NCBI RefSeq assembly: GCF_000283155.1
Contig: NW_004454166.1
Location: forward strand, 15,418,100-15,482,099
Origin: Ceratotherium simum simum
Taxonomy: Eukaryota > Chordata > Mammalia > Perissodactyla > Rhinocerotidae
Length of the DNA: 64,000 bases
Direction: 5' to 3'
Shown here in pieces: positions 1 through 12,429 of the stretch. The notes beneath the pieces were generated by a model, which had not been told where the DNA came from, searched no databases, and was given only the letters and a program-made list of their open reading frames with translations. Position numbers and translations under genes: made by a program. Numbering within the stretch: the stretch's first letter is position 1; the number at the start of each line of letters is the position of its first letter.

Positions 1-707
1 TTATCACAATGTACTACAAATATCTAGGGCCTAGATTGGTTGTCCTCTTCTTTTCAGCAATGCTCTGTGTAAAAGATTTTCAGGACAACCAAAAACTAGG
101 AAAGAACTAAAGAATTCATCTCAGTGGGGTCTGAGTCGGAACCAGCAAGTTCTTGATTATTCAAATCAATGTGACAAGTACTATATTTTTGTCATGCTCA
201 CCACAAAAGCAAGTTTCCTTATTTCATCTTAAGAAAAACCTATTAACTTCTGAACTAAAGAACCTCTTACGTCTCTTTCAAATTATTAAAGAAGCTACAT
301 ATTAATCCTACAACTAAAATATACCAAACATTTCTATTTACATGTTGGAAAACTTAAATGTTCTTTAATTTGCCAAATAAGGTATAATTTATATCCTCTC
401 TCTCTGTCGGGGGCTTCTGATAATCATAGGATATTTTCATAAACCATTTTGTTATTGTAATTAAGAATATAAAATATGTTTTTTGTTAAGGGGGAAAAAG
501 ACAAATCAATGAAAAGAGAATCCTGTATCCTGTGTTAATATTTTTGTTTTTTGCTTCCTGTCATATAAAAAAAAATTCTATTCTAAAAACTACTTTATGT
601 AAATAGAATGAAATTTAGAAAATACAGAAAAGTTCAAGGAAAAAAATCACCTTTAACACTAACATCCAGAGATAACTACTGTGGGTCAACCTTTAAATAT
701 TACATAC

Positions 708-877
708 CTGGCTTTTTCCTTTCAACATCAAAAGATTAGTTACTTTGCCAAATGGTAGACCTAATGATATGACCTCTGCTTCGGTGACATCACTTGGAAT
801 TTTGCGAAGATGGAGAACACGGGAAGGCGAACAGGGAGGTCTATCTCCTTTAAATTTCTTGTTGTCATTCCCATTAG
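708..877 (-). CDS. PTBP3: PTBP3 exon 4 (start of RRM1)
   Basis: 170-nt exon encoding residues 39-95. It begins [10 protein letters not shown], whose basic KKFK (45-48) is the second half of the PTB bipartite nuclear signal. RRM1 follows: beta-1 with the RNP2-like VLHLRK (59-64), helix 1 (T70-G78), then [14 protein letters not shown]. The RNP1-equivalent strand would be in the next exon, left of this window. The stretch [17 protein letters not shown] is characteristic of PTBP3 as I remember it, and differs from PTBP1 and PTBP2, so the paralogue call is firm. The acceptor is tattttttag before 877 and the donor gtatgta follows 708. The exon ends on a complete codon (Q95). Confidence 0.96.
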
Positions 878-1140
878 CTAAAAAATATAAGATTTTTTTT
901 TTAAATTACTGAAACTAATTTGGGGTGACATACTACATTAACCATATTGTCACATCTGATCCTCCAAGAGTTTTAAGTTTTGAAATTCAGGAAACTATGG
1001 GGCTGATGTGGGGAGAAAGGAGGAGGACGGTGAAAAACAAAATCATCCACCGTTCAATGAACGCATTTGTTTTTCACTGCAGGTATTAAATTTTTCAAAA
1101 ATCAAAGTCTGATTTTTAACTTCAAGAAAATGTACTGGGT

Positions 1141-1349
1141 GGCCCCGTGGCATAGCGGTTAAGTGCGCGCACTCTGCTACTGGCGGCCCGGGTTTGGATC
1201 CCGGGCGCGCACCGACACACTGCTTCTCCAGCCATGCTGAGGTCGCGTCCCACATACAGCAACTAGAAAGATGTGCAACTGTGACATACAACTATCTACT
1301 GGGGCTTTGGGGGCAAAATAAATAAATAAAATCTTAAAAAAAAGAAAAA
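1141..1349 (+). repeat. ERE SINE, short form
   Basis: Full-length copy opening GGCCCCGTGGC with a (AAAT)n tail, flanked by a perfect 9-bp target duplication GTACTGGGT (1132-1140, 1350-1358). The clean duplication indicates a fairly young insertion. Confidence 0.95.
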
Positions 1350-1534
1350 GTACTGGGTAAATGAATTAGATATTTAGAGGTATGAAATACCTCTAAATAG
1401 TCAACTATTTGCTGTGGATAGAGAATATTTATAAAGTCTTTAATGTAATTTTAAAGATATTTTTCTAACATGTTCTGTTGCTAAATAAATAAATAACAAC
1501 AATAACTTTTAGGAAAGACTATAATAGAAATTTT

Positions 1535-1777
1535 TCGTGTGTGTGAGGAAGAACAGCCCTGAGCTAACATCCAATGCCAATCCTCCTCTTTTTGCTGAGG
1601 AAGACTGGCCCTGGACTAACATCTGTGCCCATCTTCCTCTACTTTATATGGGACGCTGCCACAGCATGGCTTGACAAGTGGTGTGTCGGTGCGCGCCTGG
1701 GATCCAAACCTGAGAACTCCTGGGCCGCCGAAGCGGAGCGTGTACACTTAACCGCTGCACCACTGGTCCAGCCGCTC
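1535..1777 (-). repeat. ERE SINE, medium form
   Basis: Reverse-orientation copy, same sense as PTBP3. Target duplication TAATAGAAATTT at 1522-1533 and 1778-1789. Its tail includes a short GTGTGTGTG run. Confidence 0.93.
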
Positions 1778-1941
1778 TAATAGAAATTTTATATTTATCA
1801 CATCCCATGGGGATCTGGATTTATTTGAGCTGTGCTTATGTAAATTAAGTTTATTTCTTAGGCATTATATATTTTTTACTAATTTATTTTTTAGAAGATA
1901 AATTGTGGTTTCCTAGGATAATCTTATTCCTTATTATATAA

Positions 1942-2100
1942 CAGTAGTTCTTAACATAAGCATCACCTTGTTGGAAATGGAAATTTTCAGCCCCATGCCA
2001 GACCTACTAAATCAAAAACTAGGGGTAGGAGCCAGCAACCTGTGTTTTAGTAAGTCCTCCAGATGATTCTGATGCAACCTAAAGTTTAGAACCACTGCTG
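1942..2100 (+). mobile_element. MER5-type hAT element
   Basis: Recognisable CAGACCTACTAAATCAAAAA and CTCCAGATGATTCTGATGCA blocks ending GAACCACTGCT. Left end degraded. Confidence 0.6.
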
Positions 2101-3410
2101 TAAAATAAAGAAATCCATTATCCCAGTTCACAGCTAAATTTTACTTAAATCTATTGTTTTAACACGGACAATAACTGGAACTGACAAGCCTGTAACAAAC
2201 ACTCAAATGCATGTACATAAGATTCAGAAATGTTTTTTTCCCAGGAATAGTGCCATGTAAGACTGAAGGAAAATTATCTGAAAGCCAAAAGTTTCATGAC
2301 ATTGCTTTTTTTTTAATAATATCAAATACCATACTTAGCACTATTGAGTGGGAAATTTCCAAATGCCTAAAATTATCATTTTTCTAAACACTAGCGGAAC
2401 TTTACAGTCAGATGTCTGTGACCCTAAATAAACAAATTTCATGAGGACCACAAAAAATTATAGGGCAGTATTTTGTACCATATCTGGAACATAAAACTCA
2501 ACTTGCTTACAGGTGAATAGGTTGACTTAATACCCAAAGCAGCACTTGCTCCCAAATTCTCTTATGTTCATGAACGCAGGCAGTATCCTACCAAGACCTA
2601 AAAGACTTTATCAATTCCTAGAGGTCCTTAGAGGTCTGTGCCGGTATAGGGCAAATGCCCGGGCCAGATTGCAGAAAATAATAAGCAGTCAAACATTTAC
2701 TGGAAATTACTCTGGGAGGCAAGAGATTCCTTCTTCTCCTCTTTCTCATCAATCACCACGAAAAATCGATTCTTCCCTCCAAAATGACTGATTGCATTAA
2801 ACACTGATTACATTTTCATCGCCACCCACACCTAAGATCTTGTCCCCTTCTACACTTCCTTGCTCTAGGTCTCCCTCTCCCTCCACCCCTACTGAGATCC
2901 AACATCATATCAACCTAACTAAAATAGTGTATCATGTCATTATCCTGCTCTAAAAACCCTGACAGGCTTCCCACTACCTAAAATGTGTTAGTTTGTAGTT
3001 TTCATACTGTTTTCACTTACACTGCCTCATTTGAGTTGACACATAAATATACTGAGCTAAATCTTATTAACTATAACAGATGAAAAGACAGAGGTTCAGA
3101 GATTAAATGATTCATTTTTGTAGACAGCAAGGGAAAAAAGTTTTATTCAAACTAAAGTTTAAAGATAATATTTTTTTATCACAAAAATCTCAAAAAGTGT
3201 CTTACCATTCCTAGAAAAAAGTAAGCAACTTGACAATGACATTACAAATTTTCAAAGTTTGTGCAGGTTTATGTGGCTTATAATACCATTGTCACTAGAT
3301 GAGAACATCAAACATCAGGTCCTGGGTAGGAGTGAAAGCTGAGCACAGAGTGCCTTTCTACACCCTCCTGGTAGGCCTAGAGCAAGCCAACAATACCACC
3401 ACCTTGTGCT

Positions 3411-3658
3411 ATCTTTTTTTTCTTTATTTTGTGAGGAGATCAGCCCTGTGCTAACATCTGCCAATCCTCCTCTGTTTTTGCTGAGGAAGACTGGCCCTGG
3501 GCTAACATCCGTGCTCAACACTCACTTTATATGGGACGCCGCCACAGCATGGCTTGCCAAGCAGTGCATCGGTGCGCGCCCGGGATCCGAACCAGCAAAC
3601 CCCAGGCCGCCAGAGCAGAGCACGTGCACTTAACCGCTTGCGCCACTGGGCCGGCCCC
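3411..3658 (-). repeat. ERE SINE, medium form
   Basis: T-rich tail at left, head (GGCCGGCCCC) at right. Short target duplication TTGTGCT at 3404-3410 and 3662-3668. Confidence 0.92.
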
Positions 3659-3839
3659 ACTTTGTGCTTTCTCAACCATCACAAGGTGTTCAAGACTGGA
3701 AAAAGATCCTAAAGACAAGAGGCTTTTATCAGTTTACCCAGAATATTCCAAAATGAATGAAAGAATATTAAGAAGGTTGTTTCTTCAACAGAGGTATTCA
3801 TAATCTCTGTAAAACTATGCGTGAGGAAAAAATGAATAC

Positions 3840-4047
3840 ACATGTGCCGCATAATAATGTTTCCCTCAACAATGGATTGTATATACGACAGTGGTCTCAT
3901 AAGATTAGTACATACAGTCTAGGTGTGTAGTAGGCTATACCATCTAGGTTTATGTGAGTACACTCTATGATGTTCACATACCAATGAAATCAGCTAAGGA
4001 CGAATTTCTCAGAATGTCTCTCTGTCGTTAAGTGACATGTGACTGTA
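3840..4047. mobile_element. Short DNA-transposon remnant (Tigger-like ends)
   Basis: The right end reads GTCGTTAAGTGACATGTGACTG, split by me only for recognition, and the left end has the diverged inverse. The interior carries the TAGTAGGCTATACCATCTAGG block typical of a TcMar-Tigger non-autonomous family. Internally deleted. Family name uncertain. Confidence 0.45.
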
Positions 4048-4189
4048 CCTACATCAGCTATTTGAGCTTTTGTTGCATTATCAAATAAAAACCTATGGTA
4101 ACAAATTTTTATTAAGAAATGCCAAATTATAAATCACTATTTTATGTTATTAATTGTTCTGCATTATAAAACTACCTCAGCTATGTTAA

Positions 4190-4300
4190 GAGCATGAAAC
4201 CAGACATTCTGCTCTGGGCAAGTTACCTGACATAACTGAGCTTCAGAGTCTTCTCCTGTAAAATGAATATAATAACAGGGCTATTTCTAAAATTAAATTA
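4190..4300 (+). repeat. MIR-like SINE fragment
   Basis: Contains the MIR-style stretch with GGGCAAGTTACCTGACATAA, then CTGAGCTTCAG and CTGTAAAATGAATATAATAA. Ancient, truncated. Confidence 0.5.
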
Positions 4301-4310
4301 TATAACATTT

Positions 4311-4522
4311 ATTTTTTTTTTTAATTTTATTTATTTATTTATTTCCCCCAAAGCCCCAGTAGACAGTTGTATGTCTTAGTTGCACATCCTTCTAGTTGCT
4401 GTATGTGGGACGCGGCCTCAGCATGGCCAGAGAATCAGTGCATCGGTGCACGCCCGGGATCCGAACCCGGGCCACCAGTAGCGGAGTGCACACACTTAAC
4501 CACTAAGCCGCGGGCCCGGCCC
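4311..4522 (-). repeat. ERE SINE, short form
   Basis: Tail (ATTT)n at left, head at 4513-4522. Flanks TATAACATTT (4301-4310) and GATAACATATTT (from 4525) look like a diverged target duplication. Confidence 0.92.
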
Positions 4523-5464
4523 TAGATAACATATTTAGATGCTAGCTGTAATGCCTATTACATAGTGATAAATAATATACGTCTAGATTTTCTTCAGAAG
4601 GACTGTTTTACCTGGAAATTATGTTCATTCTACTCTTTTGGTTTAAAATGATGATTAGCTGACAGTGACTTTTTTCTCTTGATGTCCTTATTTTGCAAAA
4701 TTAAGACTTCGATCAAAATTAATTGAATATTTTATTATTCTATGATATCTGAAAATACAAGAACTACTCATCTAGATGACTCAAAAAAGGTTATATCTAA
4801 ATACTTAACATAATAATCTGAAAATGGAAAATGTATACAAGTAATCATATGGCCATAATTCAATAAAAGTCAACAGGAAATAAGAAAATTCTAATGCACT
4901 GAATACATAACTTTAAAGAATTATTGTCTGTACAAAAGGATACATTACAGACTTTCCAAAAATTTTATTATGAAAATAAGCATTTGAAATACTTAGCTTG
5001 TATAAATCTTATTATTTTATTGAACACTATATTGAAAACTACTGAATGCCTACTACATATTAGTTGTATTCCAAAGAGATAAGTAAAAGAGGCTTTTTAA
5101 ATATTTATTTAGTCCCATCTCAAAACTGGAGGAATCTACTAGAAAAACTATCCTAGAAATATGGATCTTTTTAAAAATCCTACTTTTTTAGGCTATACTT
5201 TAGATACAATAAAATCCACCCACATTGTAAAATCAGAATTGGACTTCTGACAAATGTATATACCCATATGACTACAAAAATCCCGATACAGAACATTTCC
5301 ATCATCCCCAAAAGTTCCCTAGCATCCCTTTGTAGTCAGTCTTCCCTGAAAATCGCCAACTCCTCAATCAAGTTAATACGTCTATCATTTGTCACTACCA
5401 CACTGTCCTGATTATTATAGCTTTATAGCAATTTTTTTATAGCTTTATTAAATACTGAAATGTC

Positions 5465-5762
5465 TTTTTTGTGTGTGTGTGTGAGGAAGATCAGCCCTGA
5501 GCTAACAACCATGCTAATCCTCCTCTTTTTGCTGAGGAAGACCGGCTCTGAGCTAACATCTATTGCCAATCCTCCTCCTTTTTTCCCCCAAAGCCCCAGT
5601 AGATAGTTGTATGTCATAGCTGCACATCCTTCTAGTTGCTGTATGTGGGACGCCACCTCAGCATGGCCAGAGAAGTGGTGCGATGGTGCGTGCCCAGGAT
5701 CCAAACCGGGGCCGCCAGTAGCAGAGCACGCGCACTTAACCGCTAAGCCACGGGGCTGGCCC
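5465..5762 (-). repeat. ERE SINE, long form
   Basis: Contains both the GGAAGA tail block and the CCCCAAAGCCCCAGTAG block, with a GTGTGTGTGTG run at its 3' end. No clear target duplication seen. Confidence 0.9.
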
Positions 5763-6895
5763 AACATGGCAATTTCTGAAATGAAGTACTTATCTGGGGA
5801 GAATTCATACCCTAATAATTTTGAGTCATCCAAACCATACACATCATGATATCTCTCTGCATTTATTTAGGCCTTCTTCAATTTCTATCAGCAACGTTCT
5901 GTGGTTTTCAGTGTAATGGTCTTCTTGCACATACTTTGATGCATTTATCCCCAAGTACTTTATAATTTTTAATGGACTTGTAACTAACACTTAAATTTTT
6001 ATGTTCCAACTAATCATTAACAGTATACAGAAATACAGCTGATCTTGGTATACTGACCTTGTACCCTGCAACCTGACTAAATTCTTTAAAATTTTCTACA
6101 TACAAGTTTTCCTTCTTACATTCCACTCTGTATGCCTTTTCTTATTCTAGCTTTACTGAACTGGTTAGGCCTTCTTGCACAAAGTTGAATAGAAATAATG
6201 AGACTGAACATCCTTGCATCGTTCCTGATTTCAGAGGGAAAGCACTGCCCTACACCATTAAGTATGTTTGTTGCAGTTTCATACCTTTATCAGGTTGAAA
6301 AGGCTCCCTTCTACTCCTAGTTGGCTGAGGGTTTTGTTTATCATGAATAGGAACTGAATTTTTTCAAATGCCTTCCCTGGATATATTAAGATGATATAAG
6401 GTTTTTCTCTTTTGTTCTGATTATACAGTATACTGCAGTGATTAATTTTCAAAAGTTAAACCACTTTGCATTCCCAGAATAAAGCCTATTTGGTCATGAT
6501 ATATTATCTCCTCTCTCTTCACAACTTGCTAAATATTTTTGTGTCCATATTCATGAGGGATATTAATCTGTAGTTTGTTTTTTTCCCTACTTTATCAGGG
6601 TAACACTAACCTCATAAAATGAACTGGGAAGTGTTCTCTCCTTCTATATTCTGAAAGAGTTTGTGTAGAATTGCTATTATTTCTTCCTTAAATGTTCGAA
6701 AGAATTCACAAATAAAGCCACTGGGCCTGGACTTTTTAATTATCAATTTGATTTTTAAAACAGGTATAGGGCTATTTGGGTTTTCTATTCCTTTTGCACT
6801 AGTTTTGGTAATTTGTGTTTTCCAAGGAATTTGTCTACTTCACCTAAATTTCAAATTTATTGGCCTAAAATTGTCCATAATATTTGCTTAATATC

Positions 6896-7241
6896 TGTCT
6901 TAGCCTGCTCATGATACTGTAACAAGATATGACAGATAGGGTAGCTTAAACAATAAAAATTTACTTTCTCACAGTTCTGGAGACTAGAAGTCCAAAATCA
7001 ACGTGCCAGTATGGTCGCTTTCTCGTGAGGACTCTTTTCCTGGCTTATAGATAGCCATCTTTTCAAAGTATCCTCACATTACAGGCATGGAGGGACAAGC
7101 AAGCTCTCTGGTGTCTCTTAAGGACACCAATCCCATTGTGAGAGCCCCACTCCAAAGGCCCCATCTCTAAATACCATCACATTGGGGGTTAGCGCTTACA
7201 CGTATGAATTCTGGGAGTGTACAAACATTCAGTCCATAACA
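6896..7241 (+). mobile_element. Solo LTR inserted in L1
   Basis: 346-bp element starting TGTCTTAG and ending CCATAACA, flanked by a perfect 5-bp target duplication ATATC (6891-6895, 7242-7246). The TG...CA ends and short duplication are diagnostic of an LTR retrotransposon. Probably ERVL/MaLR class, family not certain. No coding sequence remains. Confidence 0.75.
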
Positions 7242-7929
7242 ATATCCTTTTAATATCTATAGGATCATTCTTGATATTAGTAATTTCTATCTTCTTTTTT
7301 TGTCTACTTTTATTAAATTTATTGCTCCTTTAAAAAAACAGCTATTTGTTTCATTAATTTTTATCTACTGTTTGTTTTCTATGTCATTAACTTTTGCTCT
7401 CATAGTTAATATTTTCTTTCTTCTATTTACTTGAGGTTTAACTTGTTCTTCTTATACAACACTTAGAAGCTTAGATGATTCATTTTAGACTTTTTTCTTT
7501 TCTAATATAAATATCTAAAGGTGTAAATTTTCTTCTAAGAACAGCTCTAGCCGAATCCTACAAACCTGAATAAGTTGTATTTTCATCTTCATTCACTTCA
7601 AAATATTTTCTAATTTCCCTTTTGACTTCTTATTTGACCCAGGAGTTAAGTGTTACTCTTTTTCTAAATAATTGGAGATTTTTCCCGAATATCTGAGGAT
7701 CATGCTTCTTTGATTTCTAATATAATTCTAATAAAGTGAGAGAACTAACTCTACATAGTTTTAACACATTCATATTTATTGAGACTTGTTTTAGGATTCA
7801 GCATGTGGCCTATCTTGGTGACTACTTCATGGGAACGTGAAAAGAATATGTATTCTGATGGTGTTGGGGAGACTGTTCCATATGTCAATTAGGTCATGCT
7901 GGTTGATAGTGTGAAAAACTTCTACATTA

Positions 7930-8545
7930 AGGGATCTACAAACTTTTTCTTAAAGAGCCACTTAAATATGTTAGACGTTGTGTGCCATATAATCTCTGTA
8001 ACAACTATTCCTCTCTGCAGTTGTGGTATGAAAGCAGCCCCAGGTGTATGTCAATGAATGAGAGAGGCTGTGTTCAAATAAAATTTTATGTATGGACACT
8101 GAAATGTGAATTTCATGTAGGTTTCACATATCACAAAATATTGTTGTTTTTTTTACCATTTAAAAATGCGAAAATCATGGGGCCGGCCCCGTGGCTTAGC
8201 GGTTAAGTGCACGTGCTCCGCTACTGGCGGCCCAGGTTCGGATCCCAGGTGCGCACAGACACACCACTTCTCCGGCCACGCTGAGGCAGCATCCCACATA
8301 CAGCAACTAGAAGGATGTGCAACTATGACATACAACTATCTACTGGGGCTTTGGGTAAAAAAAAGAGGAGGATTGGCTATAGATATTAGCTCAGAGTCGG
8401 TCTTCTTCAGCAAAAAGAGGAGGATTGGCACAGATGTTAGCTCAGGGCTGATCTTCCTCACAAAAAAAAAAAGTGAAAATCAGACTTAGCTCATGGGCAA
8501 TAGAAAAATGGGCAACGAGATGGATCTGGCCCAAAGGTCAGAGTC
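7930..8545 (+). mobile_element. hAT-Charlie-type DNA transposon, split by an ERE
   Basis: Non-autonomous hAT-like element with the CTACAAACTTTTTCTTAAAG start and CATTTAAAAATG core. The ERE at 8178-8474 divides it. Related pieces occur at 38305-38350 and 48549-48766. Confidence 0.65.
8178..8474 (+). repeat. ERE SINE, long form
   Basis: Inserted inside the hAT element, with target duplication GAAAATCA (8170-8177, 8475-8482). Its body contains an open frame that recurs in many other EREs and is not a gene. Confidence 0.94.
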
Positions 8546-8697
8546 GATTCTATTTCGAATCCTTACCGATTTTCTATCAACTATGCTGTCAATTACTAAC
8601 AGAGGGGTGTTGAAATCTCCAGCTATAATTGTAGATTTGTCTGTTTCTCTGTTTAGTTCTATTAGTTTTTACTTTACGTATTTTGAAGATCTGTAAT

Positions 8698-8745
8698 TAG
8701 GTGAATATATTTATATATATTTAAGATATATATATATATATCAAG
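8698..8745. repeat. AT-dinucleotide-rich simple repeat
   Basis: Alternating TA run broken by TTTAAGA, at the junction between the two oppositely oriented L1 pieces. Confidence 0.7.
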
Positions 8746-9140
8746 AAACAAATAAAATGGAATACAAAAAAATTAAAAAGCAACAAAGAATAAATGGGAC
8801 AAATAGAAAACAAATAGCAAGATGGCAGACTTAAATCCAACCACGTCAATAATTATATTAAATGGAAATGACAGAGAGATTCCAATTAAAAGGCAGAGAT
8901 TATCAGTCTGGATAAAAGCAAGACAATTATACAATGTGAATAAGAAACCCATTTCAAATATAAAATCTCAGGTTAAAAGTAAAAGTATCAGAAAAGATAA
9001 ATATGTAAACACTAATCATAAGAAAGTTGGAGTGGCTGTACTAATATCAGACAAGGAGATCAGGAAAAGGAATATTACCAGGGATAGAGAGAGACATTTC
9101 ATAATGATAAAGGGGTCAATTTACCAACAAAACATAATGT
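8746..9140 (+). mobile_element. L1 ORF2 5' fragment, inverted relative to 5860-8695
   Basis: Sense L1 endonuclease-region sequence (recognisable GGCAGACTTAAATCCAACCA start and CATTTCATAATGATAAAGGG near its end). In an intact L1 it directly precedes the antisense piece to its left. Confidence 0.75.
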
Positions 9141-9224
9141 GTCACACATAAAAGGCACATACACACATAAAATGCAGATAATTTCTGCTTTTTAATTGGA
9201 ATGTTTACATTTTTGTTCACTTTT

Positions 9225-9485
9225 GCGTGCGCGTGTGTGTGTGTGTGTGTGTGTGAGAGGAAGATTAGCCCTGAGCTAACATCTGATGCCAATCCTCCTC
9301 TTTTTGCTGAGGAATATTGGCCCTGGGCTAACATCCTTGCCCATCTTCCTCTACTTTATATGGGATGCTGCCACAGCATGGCTTGACAAGCGGTGCGTTG
9401 GTGCGTGCCCAGGATCCGAACCTGCGAACCCCAGGATGCCAAAGCAATGCGCGCAAACTTAACTGCCATGCCACTGGGTCAGCCC
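9225..9485 (-). repeat. ERE SINE, medium form, with (TG)n
   Basis: Target duplication GTTCACTTTT at 9215-9224 and 9486-9495. A (GT)n run of about 30 bp (9228-9256) has grown at the 3' end of the element. Confidence 0.93.
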
Positions 9486-9789
9486 GTTCACTTTTTTTTA
9501 AGTGACTACTCTGAGGTTAAATCAACAATATGCATCTTTAACTTATCACAGTCTACCTTCAAATAATATTATAACACCTAGGTATAACACAGGTATAACA
9601 TCTATCTATTTCAAAGATAGATGTCTATTCCCCTCATCATGCCCTGTGTTATTTTCCTATATTTTAACCTTTTGCATATGCTATAACCCTCAAAATATAT
9701 GATCTTGTTTTAAATATTCAATTATCTTTTCTTTTTGCATCTTGTTTTATTCACTTAATGTATCTTGTAGAGCTTTCCATAGGGAGCAC

Positions 9790-10080
9790 TCTACTTTTTC
9801 AATTTTTTTTACTGTGGTAAAATACACATAACATGAAACTCACTATATCTTAACCATTTTTAAACGCAGAATTCACTGGTGTTAAATACATTCATAATGT
9901 TATGCATTTATCACCAAAATCCATCTCCATAACTCTTCTCATCTTGTAAAACTGAAACTCTACACCCATTCAACAGTAACTCCCCATTCTTCCCTTCTTC
10001 TAGCCCCTGGCAACTACCATTCAAATCTCTGTCTCTATGATTTTGACTACTCTAAGTATCCTTTCTCATTTTCTTTTGTG
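9790..10080. mobile_element. L1M 3'-UTR-like fragment
   Basis: Old LINE sequence with AACTGAAACTCTACACCCAT and CCCCTGGCAACTACCATTC, widely seen in mammalian L1M 3' ends. A similar weaker piece may lie at 5140-5420. Confidence 0.5.
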
Positions 10081-10685
10081 CATATTCCATGGCTATTTTC
10101 TTTGTGGTTACCACAGGGATTACATTTAACATCCTAAAGTTATAACACTCTAATTTGAATTTATACTAGCTTAACTTCAATAACATACAAAAACTCTGCT
10201 CCTTTACAGCTCTGTCCCCAACCCCTTTGGGTGTTGATGTCACAAAATTACATCTATATACACCGTGTGCCCATAAACACAACTAGTAATTCTTTTAAAT
10301 GTATTAGTCTCCTAAATTATGTAGAAAACAAAATGTGGGATTATAAACCAAGTCACTCGGTAGCTTTCAGATTAGCAATTTTTAAAATAACATATTAGTC
10401 TCTTAAATCACACAGAAAACAAAAAGTGGAGTTACAAACCATCAGTAGAATAATACTACCTTTTATAATTGCCCATGTATTTGCCTTTATTGAGATCTTT
10501 ATTTCTTCACATGACTTTTAGTTACTGCCTCTTGTGTCCGTTCATTTTACCCTAAAAGACTCCCTTAGGTATTTCTTGCAGGGCAGGTCTAGTGGGAACA
10601 AACTCCTTCAGCTTTTGTTTATCTGGGAATGTCTTAATTTCTCTCTCACCTTTGAAGAACAGTCTGCCAAATATATGATTCTTGG

Positions 10686-10891
10686 CCGGCCCCATGGCTT
10701 AGCGGTTAAGTGCGCGCGCTCTGCTGCTGGCGGCCCGGGTTCGGATCCCGGGCACGCACCGACGTACCGCTTCTCCGGCCATGCTGAGGCCACATCCCAC
10801 ATACAGCAACTAGAAGGATGTGCAACTATGACATACAGCTATCTACTGGGGCTTTGGGGGAAAAAAAATAAATAAATAAAATTACAAATAG
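10686..10891 (+). repeat. ERE SINE, short form
   Basis: Target duplication ATGATTCTTGG at 10675-10685 and 10892-10902. (AAAT)n tail. Inserted into old LINE-like sequence. Confidence 0.95.
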
Positions 10892-10902
10892 ATGATTCTT
10901 GG

Positions 10903-11250
10903 TTGACAGTCTTCTTCTTTTAGCACTTTGAATATATTGGTCCACTGCCTTCTGGCCTCCAAAGTTCCTGATGAGAAATCTGCTCACATTCTTATCGAGG
11001 ATTCCTTGTATGGGATGAGTTGATTCTCTCTTACTGCTTTCAAGATTCTCTGTCTTTGGCTTTCAAAAGTTTGGTTATAATGTGTCACCGTGTGGGTCTT
11101 GTTGAGTTCATTCTTTCTTGGAGTTCTCTAAGCTTCTTTGATGTTTATATTCAGTTTTTTGTCAAACTGGAGAATGTAGTAACTCTGGAAATCAGATTCT
11201 TTCCTTTCCCCAGGGTTTTCCAGTTTTTATCTTTTTTTTTTTTTTTTTCA
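10903..11250. mobile_element. Old LINE (L1M-like) fragment
   Basis: Contains the TTCAAGATTCTCTGTCTTTG and GTTATAATGTGTCACCGTGTG blocks common in decayed mammalian L1. Continues left of the ERE, from about 10560. A related segment is at 11985-12700. Confidence 0.5.
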
Positions 11251-12429
11251 TTGTCTTAGGCTATCTCTAAGCCAAGGAGGAGCCTGCGATGTCAACTTAA
11301 GGTCTTCTCAGGTTTCTTCTGAGCCTTTTCCTGGGTATGCACGACCACCTCCTAATTTTCCCTGTAGATGCAGTTGTTTTTTAATGTCCTAGTCTTTAGT
11401 GTCTGGCTCTCAAAAGGGGAAAAATGAAGGCAGGGGGGTGGTGGAGGGTAGGAGGAGGGTGGGGGGGCTTGCAACAGTAGGGGAAGATGCAAGGACAATG
11501 GCTGCCTACCTCTTTGTCTGCAACCGTGTGATAAGAAGCCATTAGCAATCAGAGCACAGATCTCCAAAAGTTGGAGGACAAGGTCCTTTTTCGTACTCTG
11601 GCTCTTGCAAACTGTTGTAAGCTGCTCCTGGAACACACACAGCTGCCTGCCATGTGACTGAGGGTGGGGGATGGGTAGCTGCTACTTGTGCTAAGAGCTT
11701 AAATTGACAAAAATTAACCACAATTGACTATCTAAGTCTTCCCCCGGAAACTTAAAGCCTTCAATAGCTCCAGAATTCCAAATTAGTTACAGACAGATTC
11801 TTCCAGTGCAACTGTTGTCTAGGTAGGGAGATAGATTCCTGGTGCTCCTTACTCTCCCATCTTCCCAGAATCCTCCCTCAATTATCTTTTAAATTAATCC
11901 AAAAAATGAGGGAGAAAAGTTATATATTCACATATTTACCACTTTGTACAGACCCAAGTTTCCACCTGGTATCATTTTTCTCAAGCCTGAAGAATTTCCT
12001 TTACCATTTTGTGAAATGAAAGTCTGTTATTAACGAATGCTCTCAGCTCTTTGTGCCTTAAAAAAGGGTCTATTTTAACTTCACTTTTGAAAAATATTTT
12101 AAGCTGGATTTAGAATTCCAGTTTGATAGTATTTATTTTCAGCACTTTAAAGATGTTGCTCCATTGTCTTCTGGTCTGCAGTTTCAGGCAAGAAATCTCT
12201 CATCATTCTTATCTTTGCTCCTCTGAATAAAATGTGACTTTTTTTCTCTGGCTACTTTTAATACTTGTTCTGCATTCCTGGTTTTCAGCAATTTGATTAT
12301 GATGAGGCTTGGTGTGGTTTTTCTTGTGTTTATCCTGCTTGTGGTTCACTGAACTTCTTGGCTATTTGGGTTTATAGTTTCCACCATATTTGGAATATTT
12401 TCAGTCTTTATTTCTTCAGATATATTTCT

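Larger units (their letters stand above)
5860..8695 (-). mobile_element. L1 ORF2 fragment, interrupted
   Basis: Antisense L1 ORF2 sequence (endonuclease to reverse-transcriptase part), heavily decayed. It resumes cleanly after two insertions: a solo LTR (6896-7241) and a hAT element (about 7930-8545) that is itself split by an ERE. Its 5' end meets an inverted L1 piece near 8700 (see findings). Confidence 0.8.

Noticed and set aside
1138..1349. tRNA-like A and B boxes in EREs considered as tRNA genes
   Set aside because: They lie inside dispersed SINE copies with target duplications and tails. No complete cloverleaf or anticodon arm is maintained.
8166..8489. Recurring open frame with motifs like GLAVKCA...SATGGPGSDP...HIQQLEGCA..TYNYLLGLW
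   Set aside because: The same peptide appears in many places (e.g. 5423-5842, 10534-10875, 23583-23858, 26591-26884, 38910-39167). It is the translation of the ERE SINE body, not a protein family.
8822..9151. 109-codon open frame
   Set aside because: It is a fragment of L1 ORF2 endonuclease region. The element is inverted, truncated and not functional.
9228..9256. Short-period repeats considered as a CRISPR-like or regulatory array
   Set aside because: Plain (GT)n expansion at the 3' end of a SINE in a mammalian genome.
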